NCBI RefSeq assembly: GCF_050717545.1
Contig: NZ_JBOITN010000019.1
Coordinates: 62,001-126,000 of the forward strand
Length of the DNA: 64,000 nt
Origin: Clostridium_AD sp050717545
GTDB lineage: Bacteria; Bacillota; Clostridia; Clostridiales; Clostridiaceae
Direction: 5' to 3'
In this document: positions 32,820 to 42,177 of the stretch, piece after piece
Numbering within the stretch: the first letter of the stretch is position 1
How the letters are laid out: every line of letters begins with the position of its first letter
Translations under genes and position numbers: made by a program
The notes under the pieces: model-generated
Told to the model about the DNA's origin: nothing
Seen by the model: only the letters and a program-made list of their open reading frames with translations
Databases searched by the model: none

Positions 32820-33048
32820 TTTTCTTAGAGGATGCTGTAACTAAAAGTATATATTGCTAAAATGCGCTCACTTCGCCAAGTGATTCTAAAATTTATTCTA
32901 TTTTCAGTTGCTAAAAAATGCAAACTCACTATCGCTCAAACATGCATTTTTCTTTACGCACCTAAAAATAAAATAAATTAAGAATTACTAAGGCTTATTC
33001 GAACGCATTCTACGCAATATATACTTTTGTTAGCATCCTCTAAGAAAA
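32820..33048. mobile_element. MITE-like inverted-repeat element, full copy
   Basis: A 229-base segment is bounded by long inverted ends. 32820-32857 and 33014-33048 pair as TTTTCTTAGAGGATGCT with AGCATCCTCTAAGAAAA, and further in AGTATATATTGC with GCAATATATACT. Inner parts also match (AATGCG with CGCATT). It has no ORF of note and no transposase. Partial copies lie at 33934-33992 (right end) and 2336-2371 (left end, inverted). It fits a non-autonomous transposable element mobilised in trans. Flanking target duplication was not resolved by eye. Confidence 0.65.
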
Positions 33049-33097
33049 AAAATGAATTGCGCCAAAACACTTAAAAACTTTGAAAATCCTTAAGATC

Positions 33098-33123
33098 TTT
33101 TAGCTGGTAGGCTGGCGGGTTTT
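33098..33123. repeat. Short dispersed motif, copy 2
   Basis: TTTTAGCTGGTAGGCTG followed by GCGGGTTTT repeats the motif at 1440-1463. It lies in the loop of a weak stem formed by AAATCCT and AGGATTT (about 33084-33130). Confidence 0.4.
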
Positions 33124-33370
33124 GAGGATTTAAAAGAAAAAGGTTATTTTTAGAATATGTAATAATTTGTTTCAATCTTAGCGCATTTTTTTAAATAACA
33201 TTTTTTCAATACTCATTTCAATTCGCTCCATATAAACTCTTAATTTTCAATCCCCTCCGATAAGCTCTCAATGTTCAACTATAAAAAATATTAAACCTCA
33301 CATTATTAGATATGGAGTTATTTCGATATATTATAAGAAGTTCTGTTTTCGTTAATTTTTGAAAATATCA

Positions 33371-33760
33371 TTATCCATTTTCTCTGTCAAAAACGCTAAG
33401 ATTAAATCCATTAAACAAGAATATACTAATAACAATCAATACACATAAAATGGAAAATACGGTTAGTCTATATGTTAAATTAGGAAGGAAAATTGTTAAA
33501 ACGAATATAATCAATATTAAAGGGAAACTCATTCGAAGCCATCTTGTTGATGTTAATCGTATTATATCTCCTTCTTTAACTGCCATTTCATTGCTCTTTA
33601 TTCCAAATTGTGTGACTTTTATTTGAGCTTTACCATCTGGTAGTTCAATGTCTACACTACTATTTTCCATGACACTGTCTGCCTTTTCTCCGTTTACTTT
33701 TATTTGAATTTTTGAGCCCATGCCCTGCCATCCAGTATTTCGTTTAATAGTAATTGACAT
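33371..33760 (-). CDS. Membrane protein with N-terminal beta domain, unknown function
   Basis: A 129-residue protein. The first 70 residues are a beta-rich cytoplasmic domain (SITIKRNTGWQGMGSKIQIK, then NGEKADSV, VDIELPDGKAQIKVTQFGIK and VKEGDIIRLT). This pattern recalls PEGA-like domains that decorate a surface. Two membrane helices follow at about 76-93 and 97-115. The ATG follows AAAGGAG. It lies alone beside repeat elements. The 345-base gap to its left at 33761-34105 holds a MITE remnant at 33934-33992 and nothing else supported. Confidence 0.6.
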   Translation of the reverse strand: MSITIKRNTGWQGMGSKIQIKVNGEKADSVMENSSVDIELPDGKAQIKVTQFGIKSNEMAVKEGDIIRLTSTRWLRMSFPLILIIFVLTIFLPNLTYRLTVFSILCVLIVISIFLFNGFNLSVFDRENG

Positions 33761-33933
33761 ATTAATATCTCCTTTCTTACGTTGTCTATTATTTTATTTG
33801 GTTAATAGAAAATGTGATAAACAGCTTATAAGAAAATTATAACATGATTTCTATATACTTGTAAAAATATATATAATTTTAAGAATTAAAATTTACTAAT
33901 AGGTGGTTGTGCGGTAGTTAAATTATACAGACT

Positions 33934-33992
33934 AAGGGGCTAATTCGAACGCATTCTACGAAATATATACTGTAGTGCATTCTCTAAGAAAA
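33934..33992. repeat. MITE-like element remnant, right end only
   Basis: This stretch aligns to the right end of the 32820-33048 element through ATTCGAACGCATTCTACG, AATATATACT and TCTCTAAGAAAA, with several changes. No left end is seen within the next few hundred bases, so it is a truncated or decayed copy. Confidence 0.55.
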
Positions 33993-34105
33993 GGATATAA
34001 TCTTATAATGATGGCTTACATTTCAATAGTTAGGAAACGTGGGGGCATAAAGCGAAATGTCGTTAAAATAAAATAAATTTGCACCACATTTGTTTTCTAT
34101 AATAT

Positions 34106-34504
34106 TTAAACTAGGTTACTATGTTTTATTAGTTGTTCTCTTGTCAATTTAAAATTCCTACCTAAACAACAATTTTGTGGAGTGTCTCCTTGGGTGTCTA
34201 TAATATCTTTAGTATATATATACTCTGACATTTTAGAGCCTAACTTTTCCCAGAAGTATTCTCCTTCATCATATGTTCCAGTACCATAGATAATATCAAT
34301 GTTAAATTCTTTTACTAATTGTATTAATAAATTTGTTGCATGCTTCTTATGTGTATATTTAATATCTATATTTATATTGTTTACGAGCATATGATTTTTA
34401 TTAAGCTCAAAAGATATGTTGCCTATTATTATTCCCTCAAATGAAATGTTTTTTACTTCGGTATCATTATTATGCATCATTATATTGTCTTTTAATTTAT
34501 ACAT
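34106..34504 (-). CDS. GNAT-like protein, uncertain
   Basis: A 132-residue soluble protein. The middle has the flavour of a GNAT acetyltransferase core: a strand (NINIDIKYTHKKH) leading into ATNLLIQLVKEF, then a strand IDIIYGTGTYD and a helix EGEYFWEKLGSKM before a strand. The usual acetyl-CoA loop (R/Q-x-x-G-x-G/A) is replaced by a KKHAT sequence, so activity is doubtful. The ATG is preceded by AGGGGGGG at about 11 bases. It stands alone in a repeat-rich stretch. The assignment is tentative. Confidence 0.55.
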   Translation of the reverse strand: MYKLKDNIMMHNNDTEVKNISFEGIIIGNISFELNKNHMLVNNINIDIKYTHKKHATNLLIQLVKEFNIDIIYGTGTYDEGEYFWEKLGSKMSEYIYTKDIIDTQGDTPQNCCLGRNFKLTREQLIKHSNLV

Positions 34505-34762
34505 GCTGATGTGTCCCCCCCTTATAAATAATACTTTTAGTTAAGTACACCCTGAGTTTATTACCTTAATTATAGCACGTTATGTAAGCGTATACAATTG
34601 GTGATAACTGTATATAAGAGGGTTATTAATTTTTACTTTTTAGAAGAACTTCAATGCAAACTAAAAAAAGATGATGTGAAACTTTTGGATGTACAATTTG
34701 AAAAACTGGGTTGCCTTGAAATAATTTTAAATCATTTTTAGACATCCCTTAATTTCTAACAG

Positions 34763-34948
34763 CTAAACTTCTAATTGTTTGTTTATTTCCTTGAGCGCTT
34801 GATTATTGTCTGTAATAATTAGATCCATTGTGTTTTCTGATCTGTATTGCTCTCTATTTTTTAAGAAATCAATAAAGTCTAATACTTCTATTTTTTTGTC
34901 TTCTGAAAGCGACTCAAAATCTTTTATTAGTTTTTCCGATAAGGTCAT
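34763..34948 (-). CDS. Small DUF2281/antitoxin-like protein
   Basis: A 61-residue protein beginning TLSEKLIKDFESLSEDKKIE, with VLDFIDFLKNREQY and an acidic linker ending ALKEINKQLEV. The LSEDKKxEVLDFIDFLK pattern is typical of short DUF2281/VapB-like orphan or antitoxin genes. The ATG at 34946-34948 sits six bases after GAGGTG; an upstream GTG lies inside that site. The gene following in its direction would be the toxin position, but only a 39-codon frame without a ribosome binding site is there. So it is probably an orphan. Confidence 0.6.
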   Translation of the reverse strand: MTLSEKLIKDFESLSEDKKIEVLDFIDFLKNREQYRSENTMDLIITDNNQALKEINKQLEV

Positions 34949-35178
34949 TAATTTCACCTCACTTTGTGGGTTTTAATTATAATTATATACTATAATGCAA
35001 TAAAATACATAATGTTTTATTTGTTATTTTAAGTTATCTTAGGTATATAAAGATATTTATGGTATTTAAGTAATAATTATAATAAATGCCAAAATTTAAA
35101 ACTTCATAATTTTTAATAAATATTTATTTTCAACATAAGTACAAATAATTATGGGAATGTTAATAGTAGGTGATGCGT

Positions 35179-35610
35179 ATGAATAAAAAAATACTAGCAA
35201 TTATATTCTTATTTATTTTTAGTTTACATTCAACAATGGTTTTTGCGCAAGAGTTTAAATATGTGGAAATTTTTGATCCAAAGCAAGAGAAGGTAGTTAA
35301 ACTAGTTCAGTTAAATGAAGATATTAATAATATGGTAACAGCCTGGATAAAGGATGTGGATGATATCTATGGTAAAAGTAACCCAATTACAAATGATGGA
35401 TATGCAATTAGAGTGCCACTCGATCCTAAGGTTAGAGTGCAGGGTAAATGTTTAAATATACTTGTAAATGATGTCTATATTATAATTCCCGAAAAGGATA
35501 TGCCATTTTTTATAATTTTTGATGATGAAAATAAATTACTTTGTTACCCATTCAAGGGTGACATAGATGTTTTATCAAAGATTTTAGATTTTAAACTGAA
35601 ATCCTCTTAA
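35179..35610 (+). CDS. Secreted protein of unknown function
   Basis: A 143-residue protein with a clear signal peptide (NKKILAIIFLFIFSLHSTMVFA, cut after about residue 23). The mature part is of mixed strands, with YVEIFDPKQEKVVKLVQLNE near its start and NILVNDVYIIIPEKDMPFFI in the middle. I chose the ATG after TAGGTGATG; two earlier in-frame starts lie within that region. It precedes another exported protein by 38 bases on the same strand and may share its transcript. The family is not recognised. Confidence 0.65.
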   Translation: MNKKILAIIFLFIFSLHSTMVFAQEFKYVEIFDPKQEKVVKLVQLNEDINNMVTAWIKDVDDIYGKSNPITNDGYAIRVPLDPKVRVQGKCLNILVNDVYIIIPEKDMPFFIIFDDENKLLCYPFKGDIDVLSKILDFKLKSS

Positions 35611-35648
35611 AATCTTATTAGATTCATATCAATAGGGGGTGTTTTTAA

Positions 35649-36488
35649 TTGAAAAGACATAAAGTATATTTATGTATGTTGGTGTTATTCTTTATCATAG
35701 CAGACACTCCAAATAAAGTTGTAACAGCTACAGTACAAACATCACAGGTATCAAGTCAAATAAATTATACGGTTAATTCCAATAATAAAAAAGAAAAATC
35801 TACGTTGCTTGAAAATGATTTACTATTTAATATAAAGGATAAGAATAATCTTCAAGGGATTACATTCTTTAATAAGTATTTGTATTGTGGGTTTGATATA
35901 GGTGGTGGAAAGGGGAAAATAGTTAAATATAATATGGCGGGAGAAAGAATTTCACAAACAAAACCAATGATGCTAGGACATTGTGCTGACCTTAGTTATA
36001 GGACCAGAACTAATAAAATTTATGTGGCTAATGGTGGAGGGAATAATTTAACCCGAATTTATGTTGTTGATTATGAAAAAGGTGAAATACAAAGTACTTT
36101 AAACTATGAAAGGCTGGGAACATCTGCTTTGCTTGCTATAGATAATGTCCATGATTATTTAATATTGCATACTGTTTTAAATCATGGAGATGCTGGAAAT
36201 CCTACATTTACTATTATAGATTTAGCTAAAATGAAAGCAATAAATTCTTTTAACGTTGCTTGCAAAGGTGTTCCACAAGGATTAGAAACGGATGGAAAAT
36301 ATATTTATCTTTATACGAATAATAAAATTACAGTATTTAATTATCAGGGGGCAATAATTGCAACTTACCATGTTAATAAACGAGGAGAGAGTGAAGGAAT
36401 AACAATAATATCAGACCATGGAGCTACGTATTTAGCGGTAGGATACAATTCTCCAAATAGATTTTATAAAATACTTATTAAATCATAA
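35649..36488 (+). CDS. Secreted beta-propeller-like protein
   Basis: A 279-residue protein with an N-terminal signal (about 1-28) starting at TTG after AGGGGGTG. The rest looks like repeated four-strand blades: LQGITFFNKYLYCGFDIGGG, then KIYVANGGGNNLTRIYVVDY, GNPTFTIIDLAKMKAINSF, GLETDGKYIYLYTNNKITVF and SEGITIISDHGATYLAVGY. This pattern of short repeated strands fits a YVTN/NHL-type propeller for binding proteins or sugars outside the cell. It follows the 143-residue exported protein and ends at a strong terminator. Exact role unknown. Confidence 0.65.
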   Translation: MKRHKVYLCMLVLFFIIADTPNKVVTATVQTSQVSSQINYTVNSNNKKEKSTLLENDLLFNIKDKNNLQGITFFNKYLYCGFDIGGGKGKIVKYNMAGERISQTKPMMLGHCADLSYRTRTNKIYVANGGGNNLTRIYVVDYEKGEIQSTLNYERLGTSALLAIDNVHDYLILHTVLNHGDAGNPTFTIIDLAKMKAINSFNVACKGVPQGLETDGKYIYLYTNNKITVFNYQGAIIATYHVNKRGESEGITIISDHGATYLAVGYNSPNRFYKILIKS

Positions 36489-36509
36489 AGAGTATACAAT
36501 AGATACTAT

Positions 36510-36555
36510 AACTTAAATAAGGGTTATGATTAATTTCATAACCCTTATTTAAGTT
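36510..36555 (+). terminator. Long-stem terminator
   Basis: A perfect 20-bp stem (36510-36529 with 36536-36555), with AAGGGTTATGA and TCATAACCCTT at the centre, over a six-base loop. It separates the exported-protein genes from uvrB. Confidence 0.8.
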
Positions 36556-36717
36556 GATAAAAAGAATTAAATAAATAATTATTATTGAATAATATTTAAT
36601 ATTATTGTAATATATATAATATAAAGTAAATAATTACTAGAAATAATATTGCTAGAAGGCTCTATAATAATAGATAATGATGTTATTATAGTAAGTAGAT
36701 ATTATTTAAAAGGTATG

Positions 36718-36746
36718 TTGACATATTAAAAACTTATAGTTAAAAT
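36718..36746 (+). promoter_or_regulatory. Sigma-A promoter of uvrBA
   Basis: TTGACA (36718-36723) and TAAAAT (36741-36746) are separated by 17 bases. The SOS box follows ten bases later, where transcription would start. Confidence 0.8.
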
Positions 36747-36755
36747 GTAAGTAGC

Positions 36756-36767
36756 GAACAAACGTTC
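36756..36767 (+). promoter_or_regulatory. LexA (SOS) box upstream of uvrB
   Basis: GAACAAACGTTC matches the Gram-positive LexA consensus GAAC-N4-GTTC exactly. It covers the predicted start of the uvrBA message, so LexA would repress these repair genes until DNA damage occurs. Confidence 0.88.
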
Positions 36768-36794
36768 AGATAAGGAATACAAGGCGGTGATTTT

Positions 36795-38780
36795 ATGCAT
36801 GAGTTTAAGTTGCACTCAAAGTTCAAACCTACTGGAGACCAACCTCGGGCTATTGATAGTCTGGTGAGCGGAATTGAGGAAGGTAAAAAGTATCAGACTC
36901 TTTTAGGAGTAACTGGTTCAGGCAAGACCTTTACCATGGCAAATATTATTGAGAAAGTTCAAAAACCTACATTAGTGCTTGCTCATAATAAAATTTTAGC
37001 TGCACAACTTTGCTCAGAGTTTAGGGAGTTTTTCCCTGATAATTGTGTTGAGTATTTTGTGTCATATTATGATTATTATCAGCCTGAGGCTTATATAGCG
37101 CAGACGGATACATTTATAGAAAAAGATTCATCAGTTAATGATGATATTGATAAATTAAGACATTCAGCTACATCTGCATTGCTTGAGCGTAATGACGTTA
37201 TTGTTGTGGCTTCTGTTTCATGTATATATGGACTTGGAAATCCTGAGGAGTATAAAAAACTTACAGTGTCCTTAAGGGTTGGTATGGAAAAGGATAGAAA
37301 CGAGGTAATTAGGCATTTAGTAGACATACAATACGAGAGAAATGATATTAATTTTATTCGCGGAACTTTTAGAGTTCGCGGAGATATTATTGATATATTC
37401 CCTGCAGCTTCATCGAGTGAAGGAATTAGAGTAGAGTTTTTTGGGGATGAGATAGAAAAGATTAGATCATTTGATTCGCTTACAGGAGAAATTACTGGGA
37501 ATAGAAAACACGTATCTATATTTCCAGCATCCCATTTCGCGACTTCAAAAGATAAATTAGAGATTGGTATAGCTCAAATAGAACAGGAGCTAGAGCAAAG
37601 ATTAAAGGAACTTATAGGACAAGATAAAGCTTTAGAGGCTCAAAGACTTAAACAAAGGACAAACTATGACATTGAGATGATGCGTGAAGTTGGTTACTGT
37701 ACTGGAATTGAAAATTATTCTAGGATACTAGATGGTAGACCTGCAGGGACAGCCCCTCAAACCTTGATGCAATATTTTCCGGATGATTATTTAATGTTTA
37801 TAGATGAGAGTCATGTAATGTTACCACAGGTTAGGGCTATGTTTGGTGGAGATAAATCAAGGAAAACTAATTTAATTGAATATGGATTTAGGCTTCCATC
37901 CGCATATGATAATAGGCCTCTAACTTTTCCAGAGTTTGAGAATAGTTTAAATCAAACAGTTTTCGTAAGCGCTACCCCAAGTACTTATGAGGCTGAGCAT
38001 AGTGAGAATGTAGCAGAGCAAGTAATAAGACCTACAGGACTACTTGACCCTGAAATAATTATAAGGCCTGTTAAGGGGCAAATAGATGATTTATATGCCA
38101 GCATTCAGGAAACAATAGAAAGAGGATTTAGAGTTTTAGTTACTACTCTTACTAAAAAGATGTCGGAGGATTTGACTAAATATTTTAAAGAAATGAATAT
38201 GAAAATAACTTATCTACATTCTGATATTGATACTATAGAGAGAATGAAGATAATTCAGGACCTTAGGCTGGGTACATTTGATGTGCTTGTAGGTATAAAT
38301 CTTTTAAGAGAAGGGCTAGATATTCCAGAAGTAGCTCTTGTTGCAATTCTTGATGCAGATAAGGAAGGATTTCTCCGTTCTGAAACATCTCTTATTCAAA
38401 CTGTTGGTAGGGCTGCGAGAAATTCGCAGAGCAAGGTAATAATGTATGCAGACAGAATTACAAAGTCTATGAAGAAGTGTATAGATGAAACAGCAAGGCG
38501 TAGAATAATCCAGATGAAATATAATGAAGAGAATAATATAGTGCCAACTACTATTGTCAAAGATATTAGGGATGTAATAGGGGCTGTAATGGTAGCTGAG
38601 GATGAGGTTGTATACGAAACCCTTGAAGCTGCAATGGGTGCAAATTATGATGAGACTAAGAAGTTAATGGATAAATATGAGAATGAGATGAAGCAGTCAG
38701 CTAAGGATTTACATTTTGAAAGAGCTGCTCAGATTAGAGATATACTTTATAAACTTAAGAAACAGATTAAGGAAGTATAA
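36795..38780 (+). CDS. uvrB: Excinuclease ABC subunit UvrB
   Basis: The 661-residue damage-verifying helicase of nucleotide excision repair. GVTGSGKTFT is Walker A (about 39-46). The beta-hairpin region YYDYYQPEAYI follows, then the DEAD-like DESHVMLPQ, HSDIDTIER and QTVGRAARN helicase motifs. A C-terminal UVR domain (about 625-660) binds UvrC. Length is normal. The ATG follows AAGGCGGTG. It is preceded by the SOS box and heads a transcript with uvrA 54 bases downstream. Confidence 0.98.
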   Translation: MHEFKLHSKFKPTGDQPRAIDSLVSGIEEGKKYQTLLGVTGSGKTFTMANIIEKVQKPTLVLAHNKILAAQLCSEFREFFPDNCVEYFVSYYDYYQPEAYIAQTDTFIEKDSSVNDDIDKLRHSATSALLERNDVIVVASVSCIYGLGNPEEYKKLTVSLRVGMEKDRNEVIRHLVDIQYERNDINFIRGTFRVRGDIIDIFPAASSSEGIRVEFFGDEIEKIRSFDSLTGEITGNRKHVSIFPASHFATSKDKLEIGIAQIEQELEQRLKELIGQDKALEAQRLKQRTNYDIEMMREVGYCTGIENYSRILDGRPAGTAPQTLMQYFPDDYLMFIDESHVMLPQVRAMFGGDKSRKTNLIEYGFRLPSAYDNRPLTFPEFENSLNQTVFVSATPSTYEAEHSENVAEQVIRPTGLLDPEIIIRPVKGQIDDLYASIQETIERGFRVLVTTLTKKMSEDLTKYFKEMNMKITYLHSDIDTIERMKIIQDLRLGTFDVLVGINLLREGLDIPEVALVAILDADKEGFLRSETSLIQTVGRAARNSQSKVIMYADRITKSMKKCIDETARRRIIQMKYNEENNIVPTTIVKDIRDVIGAVMVAEDEVVYETLEAAMGANYDETKKLMDKYENEMKQSAKDLHFERAAQIRDILYKLKKQIKEV

Positions 38781-38834
38781 TTATTATTAATAGTAAGAGT
38801 AGTATTATTACTATTAGAATGCAGAGGAGATAAC

Positions 38835-41657
38835 ATGAGAGATAAGATTTTTATAAAGGGCGCTAAAGTTCACAATTTAAAAAATGTTGATTTGGAGATA
38901 CCAAGAGATAAGTTTGTGGTGTTTACTGGACTTTCGGGATCTGGTAAATCATCACTTGCTTTTGATACATTATATGCTGAGGGACAAAGAAGGTATGTAG
39001 AGTCTCTTTCAGCTTACGCAAGGCAATTTTTAGGTAATATGGATAAACCAGATGTAGAGTACATAGAGGGGTTATCTCCAGCTATTTCTATAGATCAGAA
39101 AACTACTAATAGAAATCCACGGTCTACAGTGGGTACTGTTACAGAAATTTATGATTATTTGAGACTTCTTTATGCTAAAGTTGGTACACCTCATTGTCCT
39201 AAATGTGGCAAGGAGATTACGCAGCAGACGGTAGATCAAATGGTGGATAGAATAATGGAACTACCTGAAAAAACTAAGATTTCAATCTTATCTCCTATTA
39301 TAAGAGGAAAAAAGGGTGAACATCTCAAAGTAATAGAGAATATTAAAAAGAATGGATTTGTACGTGCGCGAATTGACGGAAACACCGTAGAACTTATGGA
39401 AGAAGATATTAAGCTTGCTAAAACTAAGAAACACAGTATAGAGATAGTAATAGACAGAATTTCTGTTAAGGAAGAGGTTCGCGGTAGGCTTTCTGAATCT
39501 TTAGAGAGTGCGTTAAAGCTGGCTGAAGGTACTGCTATCACTAGCATTTCGGATGGAGAAGATATTCTTTTTAGTGAACATTTTGCTTGCATTGATTGTG
39601 GAATTAGTCTTGGAGAATTAGCACCTAGGATGTTTTCATTTAATTCACCATTTGGTAAGTGTGATACTTGCGATGGGCTTGGTACACTTATGGAAATTGA
39701 TGAGGATTTAATTATACCAGATAAAAGTAAAAGTATTAAAGAAGGCGCTATTTTATCTTTTGGTGAAGGTAGCCTTAAGGAAGATTCTTGGACTTTTTCA
39801 GTTCTGAGAGCATTAAGCCTCAAATATAAGTTTAGTTTAGATACAGCTATAGAAGATTATGATCCTGAAACTCTTAAAATGCTTTTATATGGGACAAATG
39901 GAGAAAAGGTTAAGGTGGAGTACGTTAAGGAATATAGATCAGGTACTTTTAATCATTCTTATGAAGGTATCATCAATAACTTAAGAAGGCGATATATGGA
40001 AACTTCATCTGATTATATAAAAAGAGATGTAGAACAATATATGGGTGATAATCCATGTCCTAAGTGTAAAGGTGCAAGATTAAGCCCTGAAGCACTAGCT
40101 GTAACAGTTGGTGGCAAGAATATAAGTGAGTTTTGCGGACTATCAATTACAGATGAAGCGACATTTTTACAAGAAGTAGAATTTTCAGAGAAAAATAAGA
40201 TTATATCTAATCAAATTTTCAAGGAAATAAATGACAGACTTAATTTTCTTAAGGATGTTGGTCTTGATTATTTAAATTTATCAAGATCTGCAGGAACACT
40301 ATCTGGTGGAGAAGCACAGAGGATAAGATTAGCTACTCAGATAGGCTCTAGTTTAATGGGAGTTTTATATATTTTAGATGAACCTAGTATTGGTCTTCAT
40401 CAAAGAGATAATGATAAACTTATTAAGACATTAAAACATTTAAGAGATATAGGTAATACACTTATAGTTGTAGAACATGATGAGGATACTATGAAGGCGG
40501 CGGATTTTATTGTAGATGTTGGACCGCTAGCTGGAGAACATGGTGGAGAAATTGTGGTTGCAGGAACAATTGAGGATGTTAAAAATTGTGAAAGATCAAT
40601 TACTGGTCAGTATTTAAGTGGTAAAAAGAAAATTGATGTACCTAAAAAAACTAGACAATCTAATGGGCATAGTATAAAAATACTTAATGCTAGGCAAAAT
40701 AACCTTAAGAACATTAGCGTGGAATTTCCACTTGGAGTATTTACTGCGGTAACTGGAGTTTCAGGTTCTGGGAAAAGTACTTTAGTTAATGAAATATTAT
40801 TTAAAGGCCTTAATAAAAAGGTTAATAAATCTAAAAAAAATGCAGGCCTACATAAAGATATATTAGGTGCGGAAAATATAGATAAAATTATAAATATAGA
40901 CCAAGGGCCTATAGGTCGTACTCCAAGATCTAATCCAGCTACATATACAGGCGTATTTGATGTGATTCGTGATGTTTTCTCAATGAGCGCAGAAGCGAAG
41001 ATTAGAGGATATAAGCCAGGTAGATTTAGTTTTAATGTAAAGGGTGGAAGATGCGAGGCGTGTAGGGGTGATGGAATAATTAGAATAGAAATGCAATTCT
41101 TATCTGATGTATATGTTCCTTGTGAGGTTTGCAAAGGAAAAAGATATAATAGAGAAACTTTAGAGGTTAAATATAAAGGAAAAAATATTGATCAGATTCT
41201 GAATATGACTGTGGAGGAGTCGCTAAAATTCTTTGAAAATATTCCTAGAATTTATAGCAAACTTAAGACTCTTATGGATGTTGGGCTTGGGTACGTAAGG
41301 CTAGGGCAACCTTCAACACAATTGTCTGGTGGCGAGGCTCAGAGAATTAAACTTGCTTCAGAACTATCTAAGAGGAGTACTGGTAAGACATTTTATATTT
41401 TAGATGAGCCGACTACAGGACTTCATATTGATGATGTTAGTAAACTTATACTAATACTGCAAAGACTAGTAGAGTGCGGAAATACAGTAGTTGTAATTGA
41501 ACATAATTTAGATGTTATAAAGTGCGCGGATTATGTTATAGACTTAGGTCCTGAGGGTGGAGACAAAGGGGGCAGCATTTTGTGCAAAGGAACGCCAAAA
41601 GAAATATCTGTAAATGTAAATTCATATACAGGACAATATCTTAAAAAAATGTTATAA
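38835..41657 (+). CDS. uvrA: Excinuclease ABC subunit UvrA
   Basis: The 940-residue damage sensor of nucleotide excision repair. It has two ABC ATPase halves: Walker A GLSGSGKSS near the N-terminus and GVSGSGKST at about 640, and two signatures, TLSGGEAQRIRLATQ and QLSGGEAQRIKLASE. Zinc modules are CPKCGK with its partners (about 118) and the C-terminal CEACRGDG..CEVCKGKRY (about 740-765). The ATG follows GAGGAGA. It works with uvrB just upstream, and uvrC is 3.4 kb downstream. A terminator lies after its stop. Confidence 0.98.
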   Translation: MRDKIFIKGAKVHNLKNVDLEIPRDKFVVFTGLSGSGKSSLAFDTLYAEGQRRYVESLSAYARQFLGNMDKPDVEYIEGLSPAISIDQKTTNRNPRSTVGTVTEIYDYLRLLYAKVGTPHCPKCGKEITQQTVDQMVDRIMELPEKTKISILSPIIRGKKGEHLKVIENIKKNGFVRARIDGNTVELMEEDIKLAKTKKHSIEIVIDRISVKEEVRGRLSESLESALKLAEGTAITSISDGEDILFSEHFACIDCGISLGELAPRMFSFNSPFGKCDTCDGLGTLMEIDEDLIIPDKSKSIKEGAILSFGEGSLKEDSWTFSVLRALSLKYKFSLDTAIEDYDPETLKMLLYGTNGEKVKVEYVKEYRSGTFNHSYEGIINNLRRRYMETSSDYIKRDVEQYMGDNPCPKCKGARLSPEALAVTVGGKNISEFCGLSITDEATFLQEVEFSEKNKIISNQIFKEINDRLNFLKDVGLDYLNLSRSAGTLSGGEAQRIRLATQIGSSLMGVLYILDEPSIGLHQRDNDKLIKTLKHLRDIGNTLIVVEHDEDTMKAADFIVDVGPLAGEHGGEIVVAGTIEDVKNCERSITGQYLSGKKKIDVPKKTRQSNGHSIKILNARQNNLKNISVEFPLGVFTAVTGVSGSGKSTLVNEILFKGLNKKVNKSKKNAGLHKDILGAENIDKIINIDQGPIGRTPRSNPATYTGVFDVIRDVFSMSAEAKIRGYKPGRFSFNVKGGRCEACRGDGIIRIEMQFLSDVYVPCEVCKGKRYNRETLEVKYKGKNIDQILNMTVEESLKFFENIPRIYSKLKTLMDVGLGYVRLGQPSTQLSGGEAQRIKLASELSKRSTGKTFYILDEPTTGLHIDDVSKLILILQRLVECGNTVVVIEHNLDVIKCADYVIDLGPEGGDKGGSILCKGTPKEISVNVNSYTGQYLKKML

Positions 41658-41665
41658 TTTATATT

Positions 41666-41706
41666 AAGCTAGCATGACACTATGCTGGCCTTTTATAATT
41701 TTTTAG
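41666..41706 (+). terminator. Intrinsic terminator after uvrA
   Basis: GCTAGCAT pairs with ATGCTGGC (one G-U) over a six-base loop, followed by CTTTTATAATTTTTT. Confidence 0.8.
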
Positions 41707-41722
41707 TGAGGAGAAGTTCATT

Positions 41723-42151
41723 ATGGCTGAGATAAGTTTGATTATGAGATATGCAATTATAGCTATTATTTACATTATAATAATATTTGCTTTAAAAATA
41801 ATGTATAAAGACATTAAGGGTGGCCCAAAAAAGAAACCAGTGGCACGAAAAACTATGGGGCTTGAAGTTATGGAAAGAGGAGAAAATTTTAACTTAAGGC
41901 AAGGTGCGGTTATTCCCCTTAATGATGAGCTTACAATAGGCAGAAAGGCAGATAATCTTTTGATTTTGGGTGATAAGTATGTGTCGTCACTTCATGCAAA
42001 AATTTATTTGAAAAACACAGATTATATTTTAAAGGATCTACGTAGTACTAATGGTACAATGAAAAACAATAAAAAGGTAACGGATACGGTAGTTATAAAA
42101 AAAGGTGACGAGATAAAAATAGGAACCTCAATTTTTAAGGTTATTGGATAA
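41723..42151 (+). CDS. FHA-domain membrane protein
   Basis: A 142-residue protein. A membrane helix at about 8-27 is followed by a basic linker and a forkhead-associated domain (about 62-140) with the phosphothreonine-binding motif LTIGRKADN, SSLHAKI and STNGT. It would recognise a phosphothreonine on a partner near the membrane. It is followed after 26 bases by the SEDS protein and then a penicillin-binding protein, the same order as in other Gram-positives. It probably links Ser/Thr kinase signalling to cell-wall synthesis. GAGGAG precedes the ATG. Confidence 0.9.
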   Translation: MAEISLIMRYAIIAIIYIIIIFALKIMYKDIKGGPKKKPVARKTMGLEVMERGENFNLRQGAVIPLNDELTIGRKADNLLILGDKYVSSLHAKIYLKNTDYILKDLRSTNGTMKNNKKVTDTVVIKKGDEIKIGTSIFKVIG

Positions 42152-42177
42152 ATTAAAAGTGCGGGTGAGGTGATATT

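Noticed and set aside
34626..34745. Leftward 39-codon frame after the antitoxin-like gene, possible toxin remnant
   Set aside because: No usable ribosome binding site and no similarity to a toxin that I can recognise.
39236..39823. Leftward 195-codon frame
   Set aside because: Shadow inside uvrA; Ser/Leu/Ile-rich composition is what antisense of an AT-rich gene gives.
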